From positions 1-33,970 of IMG/VR virus record IMGVR_UViG_3300037337_000084: 33,970 nt of DNA, one strand, 5' to 3'. Under the pieces are notes generated by a model, which worked only from the letters and a program-made list of their open reading frames with translations, searched no databases and was not told the DNA's origin. Below are positions 7,422 to 17,039 of the stretch, piece by piece. Origin of the DNA: a virus. Each line of letters starts with the position of its first letter. Position 1 is the stretch's first letter. The position numbers and the translations under genes were made by a program.

Positions 7422-8705
7422 TTAGTATTTTGATGTTACTCCGGTCACTTTTTCAAAACTTGCAACCGTTGCAAATCTTTTCACGTCAGGCTGATTTGCG
7501 TTTACCGCGTTTTCTTTATCGCCGGGAAGGTGGCCAGAGGTCATGGATCCTTTGACCTGCACGATTTGCGCCTCTAACTTACGGTTCTCATCGTTCAAGG
7601 CTTCAATAGTTGTTGCCTGTTCGCCTACATAAGTGCGAAGTTCAACGACTGAATCTGTTAGTTCGTTGATCCTGTCTTCCATTGCCGTAAAACGATCGTC
7701 AACGATCTCAGGAGTAGCGTCGGTAGGCTCGACTTGGGCAACTTCTTTTGTAATGCCGCCCGTCAAAAAATCTTTAAGTCCCATTGGTTGATAATTTTTT
7801 TGGTTTACGTCCGAAGTACTTCGGCCGTTATTTTTGCTGACTAACTCTCTTAGCAGGTCAAACGCTTCCATAAGCGTTCCTACTCCGTCGATAAGTCCTA
7901 TCTCATAAGCCTCTGTGGCAGAAAATAGGTCACCGCTGTAAAGCCGTTCTGTTTGCTCTTTCGTGCCTTTAATTGGCCGGTATGCCTTCATTTCGTCGAT
8001 GAAAGCCTGTGCTTTAACATCAACATATTTTTGAACACGCTCAAAATCGCCGGCTGCAACCTCACGAAAGTCAGCGTTCTTTAGTGTCGATTGTGTAGCG
8101 TAAACGTCTTTGAAGTTTTCTTTTAGTTCTTTGAGCATTTTCATGTCAATCGTTAGGTACGTTCCTAGTGAACCGATTGTTGTCGCTGCGTTAGAACCAA
8201 TGATTGCAACCGCTGGAGCCGCTCCACGAAGTGCCGCTGATGCAAGCATTTGTGTGTAAATAACAACTGGCTTACCCAGACGGTCTTGCACGTCGTTTAC
8301 GGCGTTTTGAAACTCTGTACCTGCGTAGGTTTCACCGCCGCCGCTGTTTACCTCAACCAACAGACCGGCTACGTCTTCGCGGCTGGCCATAGCTCGCATC
8401 TTTTGATTAAGTTGGCGAACTCCGTCAGAACACGCGCCGCCTTCAAGCATCATTGGACCTGTCAGCAAAAGGTGTCCTAACATTAGCTCCTTTGTTTGCC
8501 CATTAGCAAGTGCGGATCCGTTGCTGGCGTCGTAAAACTGTGGGCTGTAAGTAAGGTCACGATTTGCTACAATGTCACGCAAGGGCGTTCCCGTAGCTTT
8601 AGACGCTTTAAGATTTAGGCTGTATTGCATCCAAGCGCGTAGCCCCCAAGCTGCATCTATTTCCCATTCGGATCCCAACAATGTTGTCGTAAGCTTATCG
8701 GCCAT
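7422..8705 (-). CDS. S49 (SppA/ClpP-like) head maturation protease with coiled-coil C-terminus
   Basis: About 427 residues from ATG at 8705 (MADKLTTTLLG); an in-frame GTG at 8753 would add 16 residues. The S49 core is clear: VEVNSGGGETYAG near residues 117-129, then VIYTQMLASAALRGAA, with the Ser of LASAA (about 156) as likely nucleophile, then ATTIGSLGTYL near 175-184. A Lys further on would complete the Ser-Lys dyad. After about residue 310 comes a Glu/Arg-rich coiled coil (DDRFTAMEDRINEL and following), suggesting a fused scaffolding domain that would be cleaved from the prohead, as for lambda C/Nu3-like arrangements. It lies just before the capsid gene, 52 bases apart. Role: cleaves scaffold and capsid during head maturation. 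Confidence 0.87.
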   Translation of the reverse strand: MADKLTTTLLGSEWEIDAAWGLRAWMQYSLNLKASKATGTPLRDIVANRDLTYSPQFYDASNGSALANGQTKELMLGHLLLTGPMMLEGGACSDGVRQLNQKMRAMASREDVAGLLVEVNSGGGETYAGTEFQNAVNDVQDRLGKPVVIYTQMLASAALRGAAPAVAIIGSNAATTIGSLGTYLTIDMKMLKELKENFKDVYATQSTLKNADFREVAAGDFERVQKYVDVKAQAFIDEMKAYRPIKGTKEQTERLYSGDLFSATEAYEIGLIDGVGTLMEAFDLLRELVSKNNGRSTSDVNQKNYQPMGLKDFLTGGITKEVAQVEPTDATPEIVDDRFTAMEDRINELTDSVVELRTYVGEQATTIEALNDENRKLEAQIVQVKGSMTSGHLPGDKENAVNANQPDVKRFATVASFEKVTGVTSKY

Positions 8706-8767
8706 ACCACAAAGAACGTTCAAGGTATTGGTACATGAAAGAGGGAAGATCACTTTAGCGGCCGTTT

Positions 8768-9025
8768 TTAGCCCACCTTCAATTTGTAGTTTTGGGCTAT
8801 CCTTCTTATTGATGACCTCGCTATACCATATTTGCTTTCTATCTGGCGGCTGTTCATTCCTCCTTTTATGTCAGCCAAAATGAATGGTTCAACCATGTGG
8901 CGGTAGCTTATTCCTGCCAGAACTTGCATTACCTCAAAAGGTATTTCCCCGATTGTATCTACCTCGTTTTGTGAAACAGCGTTGTAGAATCGCACCAGCA
9001 TTGTGTTGTACCTCCGTTTGCTCAT
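8768..9025 (-). CDS. Small helix-turn-helix protein
   Basis: 85 residues from ATG at 9025, overlapping the upstream stop (ATGA). The C-terminal third reads GGMNSRQIESKYGIARSS followed by IRRIAQNYKL, the spacing of a helix-turn-helix of the resolvase/terminase-small type. The N-terminal half is helical. It sits between the tail-tip genes and the protease gene, where a DNA-binding protein is not expected. It could regulate head-gene expression, bind DNA during packaging, or be a structural protein with an accidental likeness. Expression with the late operon is likely from the overlap. Confidence 0.65.
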   Translation of the reverse strand: MSKRRYNTMLVRFYNAVSQNEVDTIGEIPFEVMQVLAGISYRHMVEPFILADIKGGMNSRQIESKYGIARSSIRRIAQNYKLKVG

Positions 9026-9225
9026 GTGTCAAGTTTTCCCGTTTTTAAAGCTTCCATTGTCATTGTAACGGTGTCGTTGTAGTCACAACACGGCGTTAAA
9101 TATTTTGGTGAGACACGATGCTCGTTTAAGTGCTCCATTAACCCAATTATGTTTTTTGATTCAAACATAATTCGGGCCTCCTCCTTTTGTTTCTTGTTCA
9201 ATAGGTAGAACCGCCAAACTAGCAT
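9022..9225 (-). CDS. Small unknown protein
   Basis: 67 residues from ATG at 9225, which overlaps the stop of the large tail protein by 7 bases; its own TGA overlaps the next ATG. A start at a second Met (MFESKNIIG, residue 20) is possible. The sequence is charged and helical, with one CC pair (LTPCCDYND). No family was recognised. The overlaps on both sides support real translation in the late operon. Function unknown; a small neck, tail-completion or chaperone role would fit the place. Confidence 0.5.
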   Translation of the reverse strand: MLVWRFYLLNKKQKEEARIMFESKNIIGLMEHLNEHRVSPKYLTPCCDYNDTVTMTMEALKTGKLDT

Positions 9226-11282
9226 ACTATCTGTTTTCCGGTTACTAGCAAAGGAACTTGACTGCCCAAACGGTGATCTTTAACGGCTAAAGGTTGTAGT
9301 TCCCAATCGCCAAATTCTCCACGAATTATGAGTGATTTGCGAAAGTCTATCTTTTGATATGCTTCATCGCCGCCAGTAAGAAACAGCTCGTAGATTGTTT
9401 CAAGGTCTTCCAGAACCGTCTCCCTCCGGTAAAACAAGTTCCAAATGTTAGAAGTAGATCCGGTAAAGCTTATTGGTGTTGAAGGGACGGTAGCTAAAGC
9501 AGAAACGCCTTGGTTTAGGTATGGAATTTGGTTGTAAACGGCTCCCTCAAAACGAAAGACACTATTAAGGACTGCAACAAAACCGTAGTAATTGCATATA
9601 CGAAAACCTAATTCATCTCTTGAATCGTCTCCATCCTCGCTGGCCACAGTCGATCTGGTGAGTGAGACCAAGCGTATTTGACCCGCATCTTCTCCTCCGG
9701 TGTAAGTTCTTTGACCTATGTATGTGGCTTGGAAAATTGTGTTTTCTTCATCATCTTCTTTGTTCAATCCTTTTCCGAGGTCAACTCTACGGTCAAACCT
9801 TCCGAGACCAAGTTCTTCAATTCTTGCGTCTTCTCCCTCCGCAAATTTGTAAACAATGTAACGGTTTCTGTTTTTTGATTTGTTTACCCACCTTATGCTT
9901 TTTGATACGGTTTGCGCTCTAAAGTCTATTGCACCTTCGCCCCTCCGATAAAAGCCTTCAATCCTTTCGCCTGTCCCTTGTGCGGTGTAGTCGTAAGGTG
10001 GTAACATCCTTACTCTTTTGTTGGCGTAGTCGGTGATAAACTTTGCGTTGAAAAGTTGCGCGACACCTAACAAAAACTCCATAGCTGTTAGCTCTGTGTC
10101 TATCACCTTTGCATAAGGGATAAGGTCACCTGTTTGAAGATAGGGCGGATCTGGAGCAAAACGCCAATCCATTTTGTTAACCGTAAAAGGAACGGCATAA
10201 AAGAAGATCCATTGGTAAGAGTCACCTTGCAAAGCGTTCTCATCCAAATGTTTGACAACAAATTGTCGGTTTATTGTGTCAACTGGATGTCCACTAAGTA
10301 GCTCGTCAACTAGAAATTCCTCTACTCCATTTCGCATTTTTAGAAGGAGAACGTTTAATCGTTCAGGGGTATCAAAAGTGGTGTAGGGTGGCAAAGTCAC
10401 GTCGATCGTTACACTTATCTCTAGTGTTATTGGAGTGTTTGCTTGTTCTGTAAGCAGCACAATAGTGTCACGAAGGAAATTAAAATTACGGTTCCATACT
10501 TGCTGGTCGTCTTCTACAACTACCCAAGGAATATCAAACTCAGAGTATTCTTGGAAGAGAATCGGGCCAACTATTTCCAAGTTTGCGTACCCAAATGCTT
10601 TCTTACCTGGGTAACTATACCATTTGTCGGTAGACAAGTATGCCGTATGGTTTGCACCGTCTCCTCGTTCTAAGTGCGGGCAATCTAACTCCCAACCAAT
10701 GTCGCAAAACGCTTTCTCTAAAAGCAGAAAAGAGTTGAACCAAAATCGCAAATCTCTCATAGTAAACTGGCCTATCGGGTTGGGCATTGGTCGGTAAAAC
10801 GCTGGCAAAGGTCTTGCTAACACGTTTTGCTGATCCCAACTATCAATGACTTTGCTGAGTGTATAGTCGAACGTTCCTAGATCTTGATCGTGGAACAAAT
10901 AGTCTTCCAAGTCTTCCACCCAGTCAGCACCAAAAAAGTCAACGTCGTAGGTGTTTGATGCAGGATCGTACTTGAGAACACGTAACCCGGTTATCGGTAC
11001 ATTCAAGCCATTCATTTGCACCTCTATTGCTAGCCGCTTTGTTTTAGATTGTCCGTTGGGCGCACCGAAGCTTGATAGCAAAAAGTCGTTTTTTGTTGTT
11101 TTGGGAAGTGCTGCAGAAAGTGCTGCTTCTTGAGCAACAGAAAGAAAATCACCAAGCCGATCAACTGCTTTAGTCAAGCTTAAAGAAAAGTCCTCTGGCA
11201 GGTCAAGATATACCCGACTGTTAATATCTCCGTAAAGATCGACCGAAACTTTGCGCGGCAATGTCAACCTGACTGTTATCAT
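9219..11282 (-). CDS. Large tail protein, probably tail tip / baseplate hub
   Basis: 687 residues from ATG at 11282, overlapping the upstream stop (ATGA). The protein is beta-rich and acidic with many aromatic residues, no signal peptide and no catalytic motif noticed. Segments such as TGLRVLKYDPASNTYDVDFFG near residue 105 and a TAMEFLLGVAQLFNAKF helix near residue 405 followed by RVRMLPPYDY resemble hub-type domains of tail tip proteins in Bacteroidota phages. It is the second gene after the tape measure, where distal-tail and tip proteins are normally encoded. Role inferred: tail tip structure at the distal end. It is not portal-like (portals are mainly helical). Confidence 0.6.
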   Translation of the reverse strand: MITVRLTLPRKVSVDLYGDINSRVYLDLPEDFSLSLTKAVDRLGDFLSVAQEAALSAALPKTTKNDFLLSSFGAPNGQSKTKRLAIEVQMNGLNVPITGLRVLKYDPASNTYDVDFFGADWVEDLEDYLFHDQDLGTFDYTLSKVIDSWDQQNVLARPLPAFYRPMPNPIGQFTMRDLRFWFNSFLLLEKAFCDIGWELDCPHLERGDGANHTAYLSTDKWYSYPGKKAFGYANLEIVGPILFQEYSEFDIPWVVVEDDQQVWNRNFNFLRDTIVLLTEQANTPITLEISVTIDVTLPPYTTFDTPERLNVLLLKMRNGVEEFLVDELLSGHPVDTINRQFVVKHLDENALQGDSYQWIFFYAVPFTVNKMDWRFAPDPPYLQTGDLIPYAKVIDTELTAMEFLLGVAQLFNAKFITDYANKRVRMLPPYDYTAQGTGERIEGFYRRGEGAIDFRAQTVSKSIRWVNKSKNRNRYIVYKFAEGEDARIEELGLGRFDRRVDLGKGLNKEDDEENTIFQATYIGQRTYTGGEDAGQIRLVSLTRSTVASEDGDDSRDELGFRICNYYGFVAVLNSVFRFEGAVYNQIPYLNQGVSALATVPSTPISFTGSTSNIWNLFYRRETVLEDLETIYELFLTGGDEAYQKIDFRKSLIIRGEFGDWELQPLAVKDHRLGSQVPLLVTGKQIVC

Positions 11283-12802
11283 CTTACTCTTCTTGAGGTC
11301 GTGTATTTGAAAGGTATCGTTACTCTGAGTCCTGCGTCACGGTTTTTAACGGTGTAGTCCGATCGGTCAAAGGTAATACGTTTTGTTACGGGCAATCCGT
11401 CCTGTTGAGTTAAAATGTAGGCATAATCGGTTTCCAGTAGCTCTTCAATTGTCTTCCGTCCCTCTGTGTCTATGATGTCAGTTGTTAGCCGGAACACTTG
11501 CTCTGACCCTACCACTTTTTGTACTGTTTCTGAGTTTACACTTTCAGGATTGTAAGATTGCCACTCTTCTGCTACTACTCCCAAATTCCGGCTTTCTATG
11601 CGGTCAAAATGAAAAGTACGTAAACTTCCAAGGTTCTCCATAAAGTAGATTTCCCCAACTTTACAATCTAAGTCAACATACCTAACATCTAAAGTCTCCG
11701 AGCCAGAAACAAAGCCAAAGCCGACTGGATTTAATAAAGTAACAGTTTGCCTTTGCACTCTCCCTTGTATGTCAACCGGTACACCGTTTAAGCCGCCTAG
11801 TGGAACACGCCAAACACCTGTACTATGAGGTGCAGGACTTTCCCAAATTACCTCACGAATAATCATCTGTGCAACATCGTAGTAGATCCGCTTCAACCTA
11901 AAAGGTGCAGCTTGAGTGTCAACGTAAATTGCCGCCCAAGCGTAGCCGTTTAAGTTCTCACTCATTACTTTACCCCGCGAAGTAAGCCATTTTCTTTTAC
12001 CTGTGGTATAGGGCTGCATAGACCCAGAGGTATTTTGCAGCAGACTGTTAATTACTCTGTAATTAGTAGTCTGAAACGCTTCACCGTAGGCCGCTGTACA
12101 TCCCTCTCCAAAAGTGTAAGTACCGTACCGGAGGAAGATATTTTGGGAAAACATGGGATCAAAGCGCGGTTCACTATCGTCAATATTTAGTGCATCAATG
12201 TACCGAACAGCACGTTTTGCAGCCTCACGAGCGTCAAGCTTTACAAGTCCATACGTGTCAACGGGTGCGTCAAATTGCTCAGTTAAAGGTGTAGGAATGT
12301 TTGATACGTCAGCCTCCCGCCACCATTGGTACCATAATCTAATAGGAATCTGTTGTCCGGGTGAACCGGTTACTGTGTAGCCAGAGGTCTTTGATAGCCC
12401 AAAAATGTTAAATATAAGCTCTTCATCTGCGTAAGATTTGTTGTCAGTATCCTTTATGACCAGACGTGTTTCCTCTGTGCTGCGGATAAGATAAACAGCC
12501 CAAGACCTGAATCTTGCGTTCGCCGAAAACATCAACTTTGCATTTCGGGCACGAAAGAAGTTGCTTCCAGTATTGTCAAAGCTGGTTGTTGTATAATCGG
12601 TTGTGTCGTCGGTTGTAAACTGAACACCACCTACCACAAAGCTTTCGTTTGTACCGGAAGGGTTTACTCCACTTCCTGTAAAGCGAATAAGAAACTGTGT
12701 TGGTGATGGGTAGGCAGATATCGCACCGTCAACCCGTAGGTCGATAGGTAAGTCATGGCCTAAGCTACTTATTCCAGACGGCTCACGGGTAAGTCTAATC
12801 AT
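11279..12802 (-). CDS. Tail structural protein, probably distal tail
   Basis: 507 residues from ATG at 12802, overlapping the tape-measure stop by 8 bases. The protein is beta-rich throughout with many Thr, Ser, Tyr and Trp, no membrane segment and no enzymatic motif seen. An RLWYQWWRE patch lies near residue 155. The C-terminal part (residues about 380-500) has alternating strand patterns ending in a basic TTSRRVR. Its place directly after the tape measure is where siphovirus distal tail proteins lie, so a distal tail or tip-associated role is inferred. No family was recognised. Confidence 0.6.
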   Translation of the reverse strand: MIRLTREPSGISSLGHDLPIDLRVDGAISAYPSPTQFLIRFTGSGVNPSGTNESFVVGGVQFTTDDTTDYTTTSFDNTGSNFFRARNAKLMFSANARFRSWAVYLIRSTEETRLVIKDTDNKSYADEELIFNIFGLSKTSGYTVTGSPGQQIPIRLWYQWWREADVSNIPTPLTEQFDAPVDTYGLVKLDAREAAKRAVRYIDALNIDDSEPRFDPMFSQNIFLRYGTYTFGEGCTAAYGEAFQTTNYRVINSLLQNTSGSMQPYTTGKRKWLTSRGKVMSENLNGYAWAAIYVDTQAAPFRLKRIYYDVAQMIIREVIWESPAPHSTGVWRVPLGGLNGVPVDIQGRVQRQTVTLLNPVGFGFVSGSETLDVRYVDLDCKVGEIYFMENLGSLRTFHFDRIESRNLGVVAEEWQSYNPESVNSETVQKVVGSEQVFRLTTDIIDTEGRKTIEELLETDYAYILTQQDGLPVTKRITFDRSDYTVKNRDAGLRVTIPFKYTTSRRVR

Positions 12803-15800
12803 TAGCGTTTGTCCTTTCGTTCAAAATGTTTTCTCTTTCAAGCCTCCGGTTTACGTCGCTTAATCCGTTTTGGACACCGCTGTAAGCCCCAACACGTACA
12901 GCGGCAGCGGTTGCTGATGCGATAAGTGCGACGCTTTCATCGTCTATGCCAACCGATATTACACCTCCTCCACTTCTCGTTCCCATGCGTTGTACCGCTT
13001 CAACGTCAGGCTTTATTAACGTTCCTTCGGCTGCAAAAGATACTCCGTAGTTTCTTTGGCTATTTATAGTACTAAGCCATTTTCGTTTTCCCGGAAAGGT
13101 TAAACCAGCCGCTGCCATTAAATCTCTATGGTTAATAGCAGCAGATCGTTTATTGATAACAGCACGTCCACCGTACTCATCCACATCCATAAATTCGCCG
13201 TGTTCAACTTTAACCGGTAGGCCGTTCAACATCACGTCAATACCACGATTAAGGCCAAGGTGTGTTTGTCCTACCGCCCAATGTCCCACAACGCCGCCAC
13301 CTGACATGGTTCGTTCATACATATTACCATCAACCGGTACATCATATTGCTTTACTAATACGCCTCGTTCTGCTATTTGCTGGCTTTGAATGTTTGCTAT
13401 TTGTACGGCCGCTGTTGTGGCCAAAACACCTATCCGCACCGCTTTAAATCCAGCCGTGAACGGTTCTGGAATAGTTGATGGGGTTGCCAAAATGTTTACT
13501 ATACCCTCAGCCAAGGAAGCTAAAGCTGCTGCCGTTCGATACCTTTTTTGTGTCTCAAATTCGGCTAACTCTATCTCTCCACGTCTTGAGGCCAACTCCA
13601 TGCGAAGTTCCTCTTGACGGTTAGAATTACCTTCTGCCAGCTCTATCTCACGCTCATACCTTTGCTCCAATTCAATAATTTCGTTAGACGCTCTTATTGA
13701 AGCTCCTTCAGATAAAGCGTTCAATCCATCGTTTGCAGACCTGAAAATAAGTGCTGAAATTTCAGCAAGTTGCTCAGACCGGTTTCTTTCAAGTTGGAGT
13801 AGCCGGTCATTTTTCTCTTCGTTGATGCTTACTGTCCTGTCAGCTACTTCCTGCTCCAGCTCAAGCCGCTCTATTGCGTTAAGATCGTCTAAGTCCAACC
13901 TGCTCTGTGCGGTGTCTCGTGCGGCCCTGTCCTCTAAAATTTTACGGGCCGCAATAAACCTTTCATCTTGCCCAAAAGCTTCCCTTGCTGCTTCAATTCG
14001 CCCGAACTTTAGCTTCTCAATACGTTCCAACTCTAGCTTTAGCGACCTTTCTGATTGTACGCTTGTGGTTGTTGCGGATAAGGAAGAGTTAGGAGCGTTG
14101 GAAAGTAATGGCGAAATTGCTTCCTCTGGTTTTGTGAGTGTTTTTCTTAGTTGTTTGCGGTAATCCTCAAGCTCTTTCAACGCTTCTTCCGCTTTTAAAA
14201 GCTTTTGGAGTATTCCGGGTTGTGACCCAACGCTGGCATTATCAAATTCAGAACGTAGATCCGCTACACCTTTTTGCAGTCCTTTAATGCTGTCTTCGGC
14301 AAAAGCATCAACGGCAACGGCTGAATCTTTTGCAGCTCCTTCAAAGCTCTTTATTTTTTGCTCTGTATCGGATATTTGTTTTGACAATGTTTTAAAAGCC
14401 TCTGAATTAACGTCTACGTTTTCACGTTGAAATTTCAACTTTTCTAATTCTTTGCGTAAAAGAAAGAGTGAATCTATTGCTTTTTTAGTCTCTAGTTCAA
14501 CTTTAGCCGTAGGCTCAGGCAATAAAACTTCTAATCCACTATCGACTACTTTACGCTTGCCAATCTCCGTAGCATATCCTTTGTTAAATGCGTCTCCGAG
14601 ACGTTTTCCTTGAGTAACTGCTATCCCAATGGGGTTACTTTTCACCAAACCAACACCGATTTGCTTTAGTCCTTCAAGAATGTTACCGTCCTTTATTGAG
14701 TTGAAGCCAGCGACAAAACTTGTAACAGCCTCACCTATTACTGTAAATACTTCCTTCGCCACCGCTTTTAGTCCGCTTAAAAACGCTCTAAATGTTTCAC
14801 TTTCGGCGTAAGCTTTTTTAAATCCAAGTGCAAGCAGGGCAATAGCGGTAATGACCAAGCCAATAGGATTTGCACGTAAAACCAAATTTAGCCCCCTTTG
14901 TACAAAAGTGTAGGCCGCTGTTGCAACCGTTAAAGCGGCTGTTCTTACAGCAAGTACCGTTTGCTGAATGTTTACTGCCAGTATTGATGCAGCAGACACA
15001 ACTAATCCTGAGTTTAAGGTGAGCAATCCACCCGCCAAAAGTCCTAGCTCAACCCTGTTTTCTTTAGCAAAAGCAGGTATCGCTCTAATAAGACCAACAA
15101 ACGTTGCTACCGTTTTTGTGACTTCTAAAAAAGCTTTTAACAATACTGTTTGTATCTCCGTAGTTAAGTTTCCCACCGCTACTTGAGTCCCAGTAAATTC
15201 CTGTGCTAACTCTTCTTGAACGCGGGCAAACTCTTTGTTTAACTCTAAAGCTCTAAGTTGTGCTCTTTGATAGTCAGTAAGGTCTTCCTCTAAAACCACT
15301 ACTTTTTTCGATATTCCAGCTAATGAGGATGCAAAAGCAAAGCCAGCGTCCTCACCAGCACCGCCAAAAATATCTGCCAATGCTTCGCCGGCTTCTTTGC
15401 TGTCAGCACTAAACGTACCTAGACGCTCGCTAACTGTACTTATTGCTGCTCCAATTCCTTCTTCCTCAATTTGCTTTTGCAGCTCTTTGCTATCCAATCC
15501 AATACCTGCCAGTCCTTCTTGTGTTGCCTTGGTCATCTCTCTTAATCTAAGAGTAACCTCCTTAACCGTATCAACACCTTTGTCGCTATAAAGTCCTTCG
15601 GTTGCCCCCCTGTTTAGTGTGTTGAACAACGCATCCGCTGCCTCTTCTGGCGTCCTAAACGCTTCTTTAAAGAAAGCCGGGTACTCTCTAAGGCCATCTA
15701 AAAACTCAAACGAAGTATCACTACCACGTATAAACCCGCTCTCTATCCGGTCAAGTGCGTCACCAAAGTCTATTCCTAATTGCTTGCTTACCGCGTTGGC

Positions 15801-16487
15801 CGCTTGGTTAATCTCTTTTGTTTCAACGCTGAATGTCTTCGCTATCGCTGCGACTTTGACGGTAAAATCGGACAATTGTTCTCCGGTCGCACCAGAAAGT
15901 AGCTCCACCTCTCCACGTAAAATTCTGAATCGGTCAGTCAGCGTATTAACGTACCCGGCTGTTTCAAACAACAAAGCTCCACCTGCGATTAACGCTCCGG
16001 GTAGTGTAGCAAATTGATCTAAATCCAAACCTCCCAGCGACGCAAAAGCTTCCTTTATACCCCCTGCGTAGTTTCCTACGTTCCGAAAGTACAAACCAAG
16101 GTCAGCGTCTATTTGCTTGAGTTCTTTGTCTATTACCCCTATACGCTTTGCAAGATCTGGCCCAAACGTGTCCCTTTGAGCTTTGTCCAAATTGCGGTAC
16201 TGTGCTCGTAAATTGACAAGCTCAGCGTTTAACCCACGATATGACTGTTTACCTTTATCGGCGGCTATCTCGTACTCACGCCCTGCATTTCGCACTTCTG
16301 CACGTCCGTCACTTTGCAGCTTTTTAAGTGTACCCAAACTTTTTTCCAACTCCTTCCGGTTGGCAGTACCGTAGTCAGCATTTTTATACGCGGTGTTCAC
16401 AAGCTTAACAGCGTCAGCTAGTTCCTGCTCATTTTTGATGGCTGTTTCTACCCCGTTTATTTCGACTTTAAAAGCTATGACTTTCAT
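12795..16487 (-). CDS. Tape measure protein
   Basis: At 1230 residues it is the longest gene of the window. It is mostly helical: N-terminal coiled coils (residues about 20-140), a central region with hydrophobic, Ala/Gly/Leu-rich segments at about 460-570 (for example ELGLLAGGLLTLNSGLVVSAA and LVITAIALLALGF, given in parts) that may insert in the host membrane, then long charged coiled coils at about 670-1000 (Glu/Arg/Leu-rich). The C-terminal 200 residues are globular, with GVVGHWAVGQTHLG. This layout is typical of tape measures, which set tail length and are ejected on infection. From length it would set a tail of long-tailed (siphovirus-like) proportions. It starts at ATG 16487 after a T-rich spacer. 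Confidence 0.93.
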   Translation of the reverse strand: MKVIAFKVEINGVETAIKNEQELADAVKLVNTAYKNADYGTANRKELEKSLGTLKKLQSDGRAEVRNAGREYEIAADKGKQSYRGLNAELVNLRAQYRNLDKAQRDTFGPDLAKRIGVIDKELKQIDADLGLYFRNVGNYAGGIKEAFASLGGLDLDQFATLPGALIAGGALLFETAGYVNTLTDRFRILRGEVELLSGATGEQLSDFTVKVAAIAKTFSVETKEINQAANAVSKQLGIDFGDALDRIESGFIRGSDTSFEFLDGLREYPAFFKEAFRTPEEAADALFNTLNRGATEGLYSDKGVDTVKEVTLRLREMTKATQEGLAGIGLDSKELQKQIEEEGIGAAISTVSERLGTFSADSKEAGEALADIFGGAGEDAGFAFASSLAGISKKVVVLEEDLTDYQRAQLRALELNKEFARVQEELAQEFTGTQVAVGNLTTEIQTVLLKAFLEVTKTVATFVGLIRAIPAFAKENRVELGLLAGGLLTLNSGLVVSAASILAVNIQQTVLAVRTAALTVATAAYTFVQRGLNLVLRANPIGLVITAIALLALGFKKAYAESETFRAFLSGLKAVAKEVFTVIGEAVTSFVAGFNSIKDGNILEGLKQIGVGLVKSNPIGIAVTQGKRLGDAFNKGYATEIGKRKVVDSGLEVLLPEPTAKVELETKKAIDSLFLLRKELEKLKFQRENVDVNSEAFKTLSKQISDTEQKIKSFEGAAKDSAVAVDAFAEDSIKGLQKGVADLRSEFDNASVGSQPGILQKLLKAEEALKELEDYRKQLRKTLTKPEEAISPLLSNAPNSSLSATTTSVQSERSLKLELERIEKLKFGRIEAAREAFGQDERFIAARKILEDRAARDTAQSRLDLDDLNAIERLELEQEVADRTVSINEEKNDRLLQLERNRSEQLAEISALIFRSANDGLNALSEGASIRASNEIIELEQRYEREIELAEGNSNRQEELRMELASRRGEIELAEFETQKRYRTAAALASLAEGIVNILATPSTIPEPFTAGFKAVRIGVLATTAAVQIANIQSQQIAERGVLVKQYDVPVDGNMYERTMSGGGVVGHWAVGQTHLGLNRGIDVMLNGLPVKVEHGEFMDVDEYGGRAVINKRSAAINHRDLMAAAGLTFPGKRKWLSTINSQRNYGVSFAAEGTLIKPDVEAVQRMGTRSGGGVISVGIDDESVALIASATAAAVRVGAYSGVQNGLSDVNRRLERENILNERTNAND

Positions 16488-16496
16488 TGTTTTTTT

Positions 16497-17039
16497 TTAG
16501 GCTGTCGCTGCTGCTGTAATGGCCGTAGTAAAGGACTGATCAAGTATTACAACCAGTCTAAGTTGGGCCGGGATGTCTCCTACATTCTTTTGTATTCCGT
16601 ACTCAATCCAACCTGTTCGTCTACCGTTGGAAGAGAAACTATAACTTCCGCGCGTTGGGTTTCCTTCTTTCTTGTGTTTGTGGGCTATCGCAAAAGCGAA
16701 GCCTAAGCTTTCTTTCGCTGTCAATCCGGGACGTATTACACTAATCCAGTTTAGAAGACCTTGAATGTACTTTGACGTGCCACCTTTACCTTTACCTGAG
16801 AAAGGTATTTTGTCAGCCTTTACCCCTGTGTCTACCGGTATAAGGTAGTCATTTGCCATAATTACGCCGACTAAACGTGCCGCGTCGTCACTCTGTATTA
16901 ACGGCTCAATCGACGCTATGCCTCTACCAGTCGCCTTGTGACCTTGCGCTAATAGCTCGGCCTTAGCAGAACTTGAAAGTTCGCTTAAAACGTTTCTAAA
17001 AGCGTCCAATATCTTGCTATGTAGTGCCGTGTTTAACAT
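16497..17039 (-). CDS. Neck / tail completion-type protein
   Basis: About 180 residues from ATG at 17039, which overlaps the upstream stop; a TTG at 17045 is an alternative. It shows the pattern of the HK97 gp10-like tail completion group: N-terminal helix, an AKAELLAQGHKATGRG segment near residue 25, DTGVKADKIPF near residue 75, and a basic GNPTRGSYSF then GRRTGWIEYG near residues 130-150. Such proteins cap the tail or join it to the head. It lies directly before the tape measure gene. It ends in an Ala-rich tail. Assignment comes from pattern and position, not from a formal match. Confidence 0.6.
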   Translation of the reverse strand: MLNTALHSKILDAFRNVLSELSSSAKAELLAQGHKATGRGIASIEPLIQSDDAARLVGVIMANDYLIPVDTGVKADKIPFSGKGKGGTSKYIQGLLNWISVIRPGLTAKESLGFAFAIAHKHKKEGNPTRGSYSFSSNGRRTGWIEYGIQKNVGDIPAQLRLVVILDQSFTTAITAAATA

